A stretch of 64,000 nucleotides of DNA, from NCBI RefSeq assembly GCF_001028665.1, contig NZ_CP011504.1, positions 124,001 to 188,000 on the forward strand, written 5' to 3'. The notes below the pieces were generated by a model. The model saw only the letters and a list, made by a program, of their open reading frames with translations, searched no databases and was not told the DNA's origin. This DNA is from Burkholderia pyrrocinia. Its GTDB lineage: Bacteria; Pseudomonadota; Gammaproteobacteria; Burkholderiales; Burkholderiaceae. The translations under genes and the position numbers were made by a program. Shown one piece after another: positions 57,601-64,000 of this stretch (its first letter is position 1; each line of letters opens with the position of its first letter).

Positions 57601-57805
57601 GCTGATGATCGCGACCGGCGCGAGCGCCGAGACGCAGCACGCGATCGGTACCGGCGTGTTCGGCGGCATGGTGACCGCCACCGTGCTGGCCGTTTTCTTC
57701 GTCCCAGTTTTCTTTGTGTTCGTGATGAGTATCCAGGAGCGCATCTCCGCGTGGCGGGCCTCCCGCCGGAAACCTGCCGCTGCACACCACGAACAAGAAG
57801 GTTGA
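54662..57805 (+). CDS. RND multidrug efflux permease (HAE1 family, AdeB-like)
   Basis: A 1047-residue pump with the opening FFIRRPVFAWVIALFIILMG, the proton-relay Asp pair in GIIVDDAIVVVENVER, and a second conserved helix GLSAKNAILIVEFAKQL near 940. Many blocks read closely like Acinetobacter AdeB (for example SGFLMLVG and APFVKISIEKV, here SPFVKISIEKV). It exports drugs from periplasm or membrane using the proton gradient. The start is preceded by AGGGAG. Confidence 0.95.
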   Translation: MAEFFIRRPVFAWVIALFIILMGLIAIPQLPIARYPSVAPPTVTITASYPGSTPQTMNDGVLSLIERELSGVKNLLYFESSADTSGSAQITVTFKPGTDPAMAQVDVQNKLKTVEPRLPSVVRQNGVIVESAASGFLMLVGLRSDSGRFDEGALSDYMSRSVAEELRRIDGVGRVQLFGSERAMRVWVDPQKLINYGLSMSDLTTAIGQQNVQIAPGSLGASPALPGQRVSVPLTVQGQLTTPEEFAAVVLRANADGSRVVLGDVARVELGSQGYGFVNRENGKPATLAGVLLSPGANAVKTADAVRTRMAELSKAMPSGMTYSIPFDTSPFVKISIEKVLHTLIEAMVLVFLVMYLFLQNVRYTLIPAIVAPVAMLGTFTIMAMTGFSINVLTMFGMVLAIGIIVDDAIVVVENVERLMAEEGLSPKDATSKAMKEITGAIVGITLVLTAVFIPMAMSSGSVGVIYKQFTLSMAVSILFSALLALTLTPALCATMLKPVEPGHHEKRGFFGWFNRRFDRLTTWYETRVGRLVGRTGRVMLLFVAIAGALVFGFRNLPSSFLPDEDQGYFMTSFLLPADATTDRTHDVVKKLERHLASRAAIQSNISVMGYGFSGQGSNAALNWAVLKDWKNRGGSSTLEESMLAQRAMAGVTEGTVMSLLPPAIDEMGNSSGFTMRLEDRANQGEAALKAAEAKLLGLAAQSRIVTGVYPDSLPAGTSVRLEIDRAKAQALGVSFTTLSDTLSTAMGSTYVNDFPNAGRMQQVIIQADAPARMQIDNVMKLYVRNAAGGMVPLSEMVRPVWTETPLQMVRFQGYPSARISGGAAPGQSSGAAMAEMERLAAQLPPGFAVEWTGQSLQERQSASEAPMLMVLSMIVVFLVLAALYESWSIPLSVMLVVPLGLIGAIGAVLLRGLPNDVFFKVGMITVIGLSAKNAILIVEFAKQLREEGKGLIEAAVQASKLRLRPILMTSLAFGLGVVPLMIATGASAETQHAIGTGVFGGMVTATVLAVFFVPVFFVFVMSIQERISAWRASRRKPAAAHHEQEG

Positions 57806-57809
57806 TGCC

Positions 57810-59240
57810 ATGCGATTGCTTGTTCTTCCCCTCGTCCTCGCCCTGTCGGCATGCTCGCTGGCGCCGACGCTGGTCAAGCCTGACATGCCGGTGCCGACGG
57901 CCTACACGGCCGCCGCTGCCGCCGACCGGCAGGCCAATGCGGCCGATCTCGGCTGGCGCACGATGTTCGGCGACCGTCGCCTGCAGCGCCTGATCGAGAT
58001 CGCACTCGACAACAACCGCGACCTGCGTCTCGCGGCGCTGAATGTCGACGCCGCCGAAGCGCAGTACGGCATCCAGCGCGCCGCGCGCCTGCCGTCGATC
58101 GGCGCCGGCGCGAACTTCACGCGCCAGCGCACGGCGGCCGACCCGCAGTCGAACCCGCCAGTGTTCGAAACGACGCAGAACCAGTACGGCGTGAACGTCG
58201 GCATCAGTGCGTTCGAGATCGACCTGTTCGGCCGCGTGAAGTCGCAGTCGGATGCGGCATTCGCACGCTACCTCGCGACCGATCACGGCCGCCGCGCGGT
58301 GCAGATCTCGCTCGTCGGCGCGGTGGCGGACGCGTATTTCGCGGAACGCCTCGCGCAGGAGCAGCGCCGCTTGTCCGAGCGCACGCTCGGCGACTGGCGG
58401 CAGTCGCTCGATCTCGCGCGCCGCCTCAAGGAAGCGCATCAGGCGAGCGGTGTCGACATCGCGCAGGCCGAAGGCCAGGTCGCAAGCGCCACCGCCGACC
58501 TGGAAGCGCGCACGCGCGCCGTCGAGCAGGCGCGCAACGCGCTGCGCCTGCTGCTCGGCACCGAGCCGCCGAAGGATCTGCCCGACGCACTGCCGCTGCA
58601 GCAACAGCCGGTGATGACGCAACTGCCGGCCGGGCTGCCGTCCGAGCTGCTGTTCCGCCGCCCGGATATCCAGCAGGCCGAACAGAACCTCGTCGCCGCG
58701 AACGCGGACATCGGCGCCGCGCGCGCCGCGTTCTTCCCGCGCCTGTCGCTGACGTCGTCGATCGGCTTCCTCAGCCCGGCGATGGGCAGCCTGTTCGCCG
58801 GCGGCCAGAACGTGTGGAGCTTCGCGCCGCAGGTCACGGTGCCGATCTTCCAGGGCGGCCGGCTGCGCTCCGAGCTGCGCCTCGCGGAAGTACGCAAGTC
58901 CAGCGCGGTGGCCGAATACGAACGCGCGATCCAGACCGCGTTCCGCGAAGTCGCCGACGGTCTCGCCGGGCGCGAAACCTTCGGACGCCAGATCGAAGCG
59001 CAGACGCGTGTGGTCAGCTCGGCCGAACGCCGCACCGACCTGTCGAACCTGCGCTATCGCGCGGGCGTCGAGGGTCGGCTCGAGCTGCTGGATTCGCAGC
59101 GGCAGCTCTATTCGGCACGGCAGGCGCTGCTCGACCTGCGTCGCAGCGAGCTCGGCAATGCAGTCGCGCTGTACAAGGCGCTCGGCGGCGGCCTGACGGA
59201 AAGGGATGTCGCGCCTTCGACGAGCGTGGTGCAGGACTGA
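57810..59240 (+). CDS. RND outer-membrane efflux lipoprotein (AdeC/OprM-like)
   Basis: A 476-residue NodT-family channel with lipobox ALSAC (CSLAPTLVKP). Two outer-membrane efflux repeats are present (LGWRTMFGDRRLQRLIEIAL; FRRPDIQQAEQNLVAANADI; NLRYRAGVEGRLELLDSQ). It starts four bases after the pump gene and completes the tripartite system. The paralogue at 49254 belongs to the EmrAB-type system. Confidence 0.94.
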   Translation: MRLLVLPLVLALSACSLAPTLVKPDMPVPTAYTAAAAADRQANAADLGWRTMFGDRRLQRLIEIALDNNRDLRLAALNVDAAEAQYGIQRAARLPSIGAGANFTRQRTAADPQSNPPVFETTQNQYGVNVGISAFEIDLFGRVKSQSDAAFARYLATDHGRRAVQISLVGAVADAYFAERLAQEQRRLSERTLGDWRQSLDLARRLKEAHQASGVDIAQAEGQVASATADLEARTRAVEQARNALRLLLGTEPPKDLPDALPLQQQPVMTQLPAGLPSELLFRRPDIQQAEQNLVAANADIGAARAAFFPRLSLTSSIGFLSPAMGSLFAGGQNVWSFAPQVTVPIFQGGRLRSELRLAEVRKSSAVAEYERAIQTAFREVADGLAGRETFGRQIEAQTRVVSSAERRTDLSNLRYRAGVEGRLELLDSQRQLYSARQALLDLRRSELGNAVALYKALGGGLTERDVAPSTSVVQD

Positions 59241-59342
59241 ACGTCAGGCGCTGCGCCATCCGCGGCAGCACGCGGAATGGCGCAGCGCGATTCAGCCCGG
59301 CAACGGGCTGCTCCGATGGTTCGACATCGCACGGCAAACCCA

Positions 59343-60035
59343 ATGACGAATTCCCTGATACTGATTGCAGAAGACGAACCCGAGATCTCCGACATCCTCG
59401 ACGCGTACCTGAAGCGCGACGGTTTTCGCACCTGCCGCGTCGCGGACGGGCAAGCGGTGCTCGACGTTCAACCGCACCTGAAGCCCGACCTGATCCTGCT
59501 CGACGTGAAGATGCCGCAAAAAAACGGCTGGGACGTGCTCGCCGAGCTTCGGCGGCGCTGCAATACGCCGGTCGTCGTCATCACCGCGTTCGACCGCGAC
59601 CTCGACCGGCTGCAGGCACTGCATGCCGGCGCGGACGACTACGTCGTCAAGCCGTTCAACCCGGCCGAGGTCGTCGCGCGGCTTCGCGCGATCCTGCGCC
59701 GCGCGGGCCCGCCGCCGACCGCGCGCATGCTTCGCGTCGGCGATCTGGAAATCGACACCGAAAGCTATCTGGCGCGCGTGCGGACGGAATCGGCCGAGGT
59801 GCCGATTGCGCTGACGCTGACCGAATTCCGGCTGCTCGCGCACATGGCGAGATCGCCGAGCCGCGTCTTCACGCGAAGCGAACTGCTCGACGCGTGCATG
59901 GCCGACATGAGTGCACTGGAGCGCACGGTCGACAGCCACGTCAGCAGGCTGCGCAGGAAGCTCGAACAGGCCGGTGCGCCAGGCATGCCCGAAGTGATGC
60001 GCGGTGTCGGCTACCGGCTGCGGGGCGCGCAGTGA
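59343..60035 (+). CDS. OmpR-family response regulator (AdeR/BaeR-like), no partner kinase nearby
   Basis: A 230-residue regulator. The receiver domain has the acidic pair EDEPE, the phospho-acceptor Asp in LILLDVKMPQKNGWDVL and Lys in DDYVVKPFNPAEVVAR. The winged helix ends SALERTVDSHVSRLRRKLE and RGVGYRL. The last blocks are very like AdeR of Acinetobacter. It follows the pump operon by about 100 bp. No histidine kinase is encoded on either side, which is unusual for this type. Confidence 0.92.
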   Translation: MTNSLILIAEDEPEISDILDAYLKRDGFRTCRVADGQAVLDVQPHLKPDLILLDVKMPQKNGWDVLAELRRRCNTPVVVITAFDRDLDRLQALHAGADDYVVKPFNPAEVVARLRAILRRAGPPPTARMLRVGDLEIDTESYLARVRTESAEVPIALTLTEFRLLAHMARSPSRVFTRSELLDACMADMSALERTVDSHVSRLRRKLEQAGAPGMPEVMRGVGYRLRGAQ

Positions 60036-60124
60036 CCGTGCCGGCAAAGCCGAGCCTCCACCTGCCTGGTGTTCGCCACGGCTGCCTGACCAACACGTCG
60101 CGATTCATTGAGGACTTCAATACG

Positions 60125-60376
60125 ATGACCATTCAACTGAAACACCTGACTTCGTTCGATGCGGCAACCGCAGCCGCCGCCGGCGGCAACGCAATGCGCG
60201 CACCACTCGCGGAACTCGAAACCCGGCTCGAAGAAATCCGGGGGCTCGCCACCGAAGCGGACGCATCGTCGCGCGAAGCCCTGCTTCACTGTGTGGACGG
60301 GCTGTTCCGGTTTGTCGACGACCTTCGGGTTGTCGAGCAACCGGAAGCGCCGCCCATTCGAGCACTTCCTCGATAA
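60125..60376 (+). CDS. Small hypothetical protein after the response regulator
   Basis: An 83-residue protein starting MTIQLKHLTSFDAATAAAAGGN, with one long predicted helix (APLAELETRLEEIRGLATEA) and a second (ALLHCVDGLFRFVDDLRVV). No signal peptide or known domain. It lies 89 bp after the regulator in the same direction. Typical codon use and intact frame suggest it is real, but no function can be given. Confidence 0.55.
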   Translation: MTIQLKHLTSFDAATAAAAGGNAMRAPLAELETRLEEIRGLATEADASSREALLHCVDGLFRFVDDLRVVEQPEAPPIRALPR

Positions 60377-61008
60377 CGGTCGACCCATTACAGGACGAAT
60401 CGGAAAGGATCGGCGAATCGCCTTCGGAATTACCAGCGAAATCGATTTTGAAAATTACAAAATACTGCCGATCTTTTCAAAAATATTTCGCTTTATTCGA
60501 TTTAATTTTGTTTCATATAATCAAAAAAAGTTTGACACTCCGCTTTCGTTCTTGATACCGTCAGCTTCAAGCAACCGGACGAATTGTTCACCACGCAATC
60601 GATTCCGCTCTACGTTTTTTTCGCTTCCGCCGCACCGAAGTGCTCGCCGCCGGCCGTGTCGTTCGCGCACCGGCACATGCAACATCCCGATGCAACTCAT
60701 TGGACGGCTGCCATCCGGCAGCGGGCCGAAGGATCGAATCAAATGAGCAGGACAACGAAGCTGTTGCTCTAGCAATCCCGCCCGCGCCATGTCCGTGCGG
60801 CTGCTCCGCATCGCGGCGCAGCCCTTCCGCTACCGCGTTTTCCGTATTTCGCCCCCCGGAGAGAAACCACCTTTCCGGATCGGGCGAAAGGCCCTGTCGC
60901 GTCCGCGCCGACCGCACGAGCGCGACAGAAAGCGGCGGTGCACGACCCGCACCGCTGTCGACCGTTGTTGTTCGTGCCGTTCGATGTTCAACCGGAGGGG
61001 TAATTCAA
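60377..61008. other. Gene-free, partly AT-rich region upstream of the second sedolisin
   Basis: About 630 bp. The part 60420-60560 is far more AT-rich than the rest of the window and includes long A/T runs. TTGACA at 60532-60537 may be a -35 element, with weak -10 candidates 15-16 bp on. No gene is recognised. GGAGGGG at 60994-61000 is the ribosome-binding site of the protease. Confidence 0.6.
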
Positions 61009-62841
61009 ATGAATCAGGTTGCAGACAAGAAACAAAAGCACATTCGCATCGTCAAGCTCGCATTCGCCGCCGCCGCGGCCGCTTCGTTCGGCATGGCGAC
61101 CGTCCACGCCGCGCCGGCGGCCGGCTGGACGGAAACGCGCACCAAGGGGTTCCTGCCGCTCGTGCAGCAAAGCGAAGCCAGCGCGGCCGGCGCACCTGCC
61201 GCGAGCACAGCTGCCGCCGCGGCCGCGGCAGTCGAACTGGCGCCCGGCGAATCGGTGGACATCGTGCTCGGCCTGAACCTGCGCAACGAGGCGCAACTCG
61301 ACCAGACCCTGCGCGACCTGCATACGCCCGGCTCGCCGCACTACCGTCAGTTCCTCACGCCGGCGCAGTTCGCCGCGCAATATGCGCCGACCGACCAGCA
61401 GGTCGCGTCCGTCGTCGCGCACCTGCGCAAGGAAGGTTTCGTGAACATCGTGGTCGCGCCGAACCGCCTGCTGGTGTCCGCGTCCGGCACCGCGGCGACC
61501 ATCAAGTCCGCGTTCCGCACGACGCTCAAGCGCTTCACGCGCAACGGCCGCAGCGTCTATGCGAATACCGACGCCGCGCAAGTGCCGAACGCGATCGGCG
61601 GCATCGTGGGCGCGGTGCTCGGCCTGCAGAACGTCGAGCTGATGCATACCGGCGCGGGCAGCAAGCCGCAAGGCAACACCAGCAACCTGACGATCCCGGC
61701 CGGCGCGTCGGCGGTGCCGCACAACCCGACCGAATTCTCGTCGATCTACGGCGGCGACGGCACGCCGACGGCCTCGCAAACCACGGTCGGCATCATCTCC
61801 GAAGGCGACCTGTCGCAGACGGTGAGCGACCTCAATACGTTTGCCGCGAACAACGGCCTGGGCACGATCAGCAGCAGCATCGTGCAGACCGGCCCGGCCG
61901 GCAGTTCGTACACCGATACGTCCGGCACCGTCGAGTGGAACCTCGACAGCCAGTCGATCGTCGGCGCCGCCGGCGGCAGCGTGAAGCAGGTCGTGTTCTA
62001 CGCGGCGCCGTCGATGACGCTCACGGCGATCACGGCCGCGTACAACAAGGTGGTGACGGACAACGTCGCGAAGGTGATCAACGTGTCGCTCGGCGTGTGC
62101 GAATCGTCCGCAAACAGCACCGGCTCGCAGGCGACCGACGACGCCATCTTCAAGCAGGCGGTCGCGCAGGGGCAGACCTTCTCCGTCTCCGCGGGCGACC
62201 ATGGCGCGTACGAATGCGCGAGCGGCACGCCGTCGCGCTCGACCTACACGGTGAGCGAACCGGCGACGTCGCCGTACGTGATCGCGGTGGGCGGCACGAC
62301 GCTGTTCACCAACACGTCGACCAACGCGTACAACAGCGAGATCGTCTGGAACGATCCGAGCTGGCAGCCGGGCACCGTGTGGTCGACGGGCGGCGGATAC
62401 AGCAAGTACGAGGCCGCGCCGTCGTGGCAATCGTCGACCCTCACCGGGTCGACCAAGCGCGCGCTGCCGGACGTCGGCTTCGACGCCGACCTGCGCACCG
62501 GCGCGATTCTGGTGGTGAACGGCCAGACGTCCGACACGCTGTGGGGCTCGGGCTACCTGAACAACGAAGGCGGTACGAGCCTCGCCGCGCCGATCTTCAC
62601 CGGCATCTGGGCGCGACTGCAGTCGGCGAACAACAACGCGCTCGGGTTCCCCGCGTCGAGCATCTACAAGTACTTTCCGTCCAACGCGGCGCTGCTGCAC
62701 GACGTCACGTCCGGCAACAACGGCAGCGGCACCTACGGCTACAAGGCAAAGGCCGGCTGGGACGCAACGACGGGCTTCGGCAGCGTGAACATCTCGAAGC
62801 TGAACGCGTTCATCCAGAGCACGTCGGATTTCGCGCGCTGA
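61009..62841 (+). CDS. Secreted S53 (sedolisin) peptidase, second copy
   Basis: A 610-residue preproprotein with signal peptide about 1-34 (cleavage near VHA-APAAG), an Ala-rich insert at 55-75, the activation domain (HYRQFLTPAQF) and the catalytic domain. Catalytic Glu309 and Asp313 (VEWNLDSQS), oxyanion Asp397 (SAGDHGAYE) and Ser524 (GGTSLAAP) are all present. The calcium-site segment GWDATTGFGSVN is intact. It is a clear paralogue of the protease at 18852, differing mainly in the N-terminal insert and in several surface loops. Confidence 0.93.
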   Translation: MNQVADKKQKHIRIVKLAFAAAAAASFGMATVHAAPAAGWTETRTKGFLPLVQQSEASAAGAPAASTAAAAAAAVELAPGESVDIVLGLNLRNEAQLDQTLRDLHTPGSPHYRQFLTPAQFAAQYAPTDQQVASVVAHLRKEGFVNIVVAPNRLLVSASGTAATIKSAFRTTLKRFTRNGRSVYANTDAAQVPNAIGGIVGAVLGLQNVELMHTGAGSKPQGNTSNLTIPAGASAVPHNPTEFSSIYGGDGTPTASQTTVGIISEGDLSQTVSDLNTFAANNGLGTISSSIVQTGPAGSSYTDTSGTVEWNLDSQSIVGAAGGSVKQVVFYAAPSMTLTAITAAYNKVVTDNVAKVINVSLGVCESSANSTGSQATDDAIFKQAVAQGQTFSVSAGDHGAYECASGTPSRSTYTVSEPATSPYVIAVGGTTLFTNTSTNAYNSEIVWNDPSWQPGTVWSTGGGYSKYEAAPSWQSSTLTGSTKRALPDVGFDADLRTGAILVVNGQTSDTLWGSGYLNNEGGTSLAAPIFTGIWARLQSANNNALGFPASSIYKYFPSNAALLHDVTSGNNGSGTYGYKAKAGWDATTGFGSVNISKLNAFIQSTSDFAR

Positions 62842-62911
62842 TGGATCGATGACCGACGCGGTTCCGGGTGCGCGCCGTTTCGTGCGCCCGGAACTGCATG
62901 CAACTGCGTAA

Positions 62912-62947
62912 AAAACCCGCGAAGGCTGCGAAGCCCTCGCGGGTTTT
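62912..62947. terminator. Bidirectional intrinsic terminator
   Basis: The arms 62912-62927 (AAAACCCGCGAAGGCT) and 62932-62947 (AGCCCTCGCGGGTTTT) pair over 16 bp with one mismatch. A and T runs at both ends allow it to end the sedolisin and the convergent PNPOx-family gene. Confidence 0.8.
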
Positions 62948-63010
62948 CTGCATTCCGCGTACGCCGCGCGCCGCCGCCTCCTGCGAAGCCTCCCGGTCTT
63001 GCCGCGGTAC

Positions 63011-63667
63011 TCAATCGGCCCAGTTCCGGACGTAGTCCGGCACGGGCACGCCGCCGTTTCCGTCGGCATGAACCGGCGTACCGCGCGTCGTCTTCAGCGG
63101 CAGGATCCCCGCCCACACGGCGAGCGCGAGATCTTCCTCCTTGTCGGAAGGCAGCGAATCGCTGACTTTCACGGCCGCCTCCGCAAGAGAAGTCCGCAGC
63201 ACGCTGGTTGCGTTGATTTCCTTCGAATTGCCCGGTCGCGCTTCATGCTTGCGGCCCGCGGCGATCTTGTCCATGAAGGCATCCAGCGCCGCGAGTTTTG
63301 CCGCGCTGCCGTCCACCACGTCGAACTGCCCGTAGATCACCGCCGATCGATAATTCATCGAATGACTGAAGGCCGACTTGGCCAGCACGAGCCCATCCAG
63401 CAGCGTAATCGCCACGGACGCCTGCGCGCCCGCAGACAACGCCTTGATCATCCGGCTCCCGTTGGATCCGTGAATATAGAGATCATCGCCCCTTCTCCAG
63501 TGCGCGGTCGGGATGCAGTGCGTGTCCCGTCCGTCGCCGAACGCGATGTGACAGACGTACGCATCGTCCACGATGCGGTGGAGCATCGTGCGATCGTGAT
63601 TCGCCAGTTCGGGCAGGCGGCGAATGGTGGTACGGGATGTGGGAGAGCTCAGGGTCTGGTCGTTCAT
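63011..63667 (-). CDS. Pyridoxamine 5'-phosphate oxidase-family (FMN-binding split barrel) protein
   Basis: A 218-residue protein with RLPELANHDRTMLHRIVDDA, CHIAFGDGRDTHCIPTAHWR and IHGSNGSRMIKALSAGAQAS, typical of the split-barrel flavoproteins. It ends with EEDLALAVWAGILPLKTTRG. It probably binds FMN; the substrate is unknown. It is divergent from a gene outside the window, with a direct repeat in between at the right edge. Family firm, activity uncertain. Confidence 0.85.
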   Translation of the reverse strand: MNDQTLSSPTSRTTIRRLPELANHDRTMLHRIVDDAYVCHIAFGDGRDTHCIPTAHWRRGDDLYIHGSNGSRMIKALSAGAQASVAITLLDGLVLAKSAFSHSMNYRSAVIYGQFDVVDGSAAKLAALDAFMDKIAAGRKHEARPGNSKEINATSVLRTSLAEAAVKVSDSLPSDKEEDLALAVWAGILPLKTTRGTPVHADGNGGVPVPDYVRNWAD

Positions 63668-64000
63668 GTTTCGTTTTCCTGTTCGCGCGCCACCTGGCGC
63701 GCATCGATCGGCCCGCGCTTCCGCAAGACACGGATATCCGGTCGAATATATCTATGTACTGCGAAATGAATCGCATCGGAATCGCACGATATCGAAGCGT
63801 GGGCAACCGGTCGATCGACTCGTCGACAGTCGCTCGCCAAATCGATCAAAATACGCGATTGCAACGATCGTCCGACGTACCGGCAAGCCGCTGCGAATCG
63901 CCCGGCACGGGCCTGCGCCGCGAGAACGTGAACAATACGATGTGCGTTGATTCTTAAAAAGAACCAGCCCAAGGAAAATTTCTGGAACCAGCCTATGGAT
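63668..64000. other. Intergenic region at the right edge, with direct repeat
   Basis: 333 bp without a recognised gene. GAACCAGCC occurs at 63961-63969 and again at 63985-63993, 24 bp apart, next to A/T-rich sequence. It is likely a regulator binding site for the gene that begins beyond the window and possibly for the divergent PNPOx-family gene. Confidence 0.5.

Noticed and set aside
54506..57886. A very long minus-strand open frame (over 1100 codons) opposite the RND pump gene.
   Set aside because: Its product is Arg/His/Asp-rich with no domain, as expected from the antisense of a GC-rich gene; the plus-strand pump is unambiguous.

Overview
The window is 64 kb of GC-rich, densely coding DNA that reads like a Burkholderia cepacia complex replicon, most likely the secondary chromosome of a B. 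cenocepacia-like strain. The evidence is a 364-residue LipA with its dedicated foldase matching the classical B. cepacia lipase architecture, the sdhCDAB-sdhE-gltA / gntR / mdh / CoA-lyase / prpD-like / acnA cluster as I recall it from that genus, and family-level similarity of most proteins to Burkholderia ones. No search was run, so species and replicon are inferences.

Layout. 1-3095: start of a dimethylargininase-type gene, a DUF1479 oxygenase-like gene, a VOC protein and a divergent AraC regulator. 3186-16844: the TCA cluster. gltA, sdhE and sdhBADC lie on the minus strand, a GntR/UTRA regulator sits between them and the plus-strand run mdh, HpcH/HpaI-type CoA lyase, a small secreted MliC-like protein, an MmgE/PrpD protein and acnA. 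A 284-bp cloverleaf-like nested inverted repeat lies directly before acnA. 16968-18165: ArsR-SRPBCC-DUF1801 operon. 18852-22089: a secreted sedolisin (S53) protease and an MFS exporter with a 10-bp tandem repeat upstream of it. 22540-28640: a polyamine-type ABC importer with a divergent MocR regulator. 28668-34304: lipase foldase and lipase, then a copper-type TonB receptor with a DUF2946 protein and a cytochrome b561. 34532-43083: a Pr6Pr-like membrane protein, a LysM/LytM lipoprotein, small proteins, gnd, a DUF938-sirtuin pair, a candidate small RNA and an LLM oxidoreductase. 43084-60035: an MscS-like channel; a TetR regulator facing an EmrAB-TolC-type efflux operon whose emrA is frameshifted; a katB-ankB pair; and an AdeABC-like RND pump followed by an AdeR/BaeR-like response regulator with no kinase. 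60125-64000: a small protein, a second sedolisin and a PNPOx-family flavoprotein divergent from a gene beyond the right edge.

How the genes work together. The TCA genes encode citrate synthase, aconitase, succinate dehydrogenase with its flavinylation factor, and malate dehydrogenase, with one GntR-type regulator at the divergence point. Lipase and foldase form a secretion pair, and the two sedolisins add extracellular proteolysis. Two tripartite efflux systems and an MFS exporter give a drug-export flavour to the right half. The most unusual items are the (ACGC)3 frameshift in emrA, a 38-codon relic of an aminoglycoside 3'-phosphotransferase between ankB and the RND operon, the cloverleaf repeat before acnA, a promoterless-looking terminator that suggests a small RNA near 40.6 kb, and a terminator directly against the gnd ribosome-binding site.
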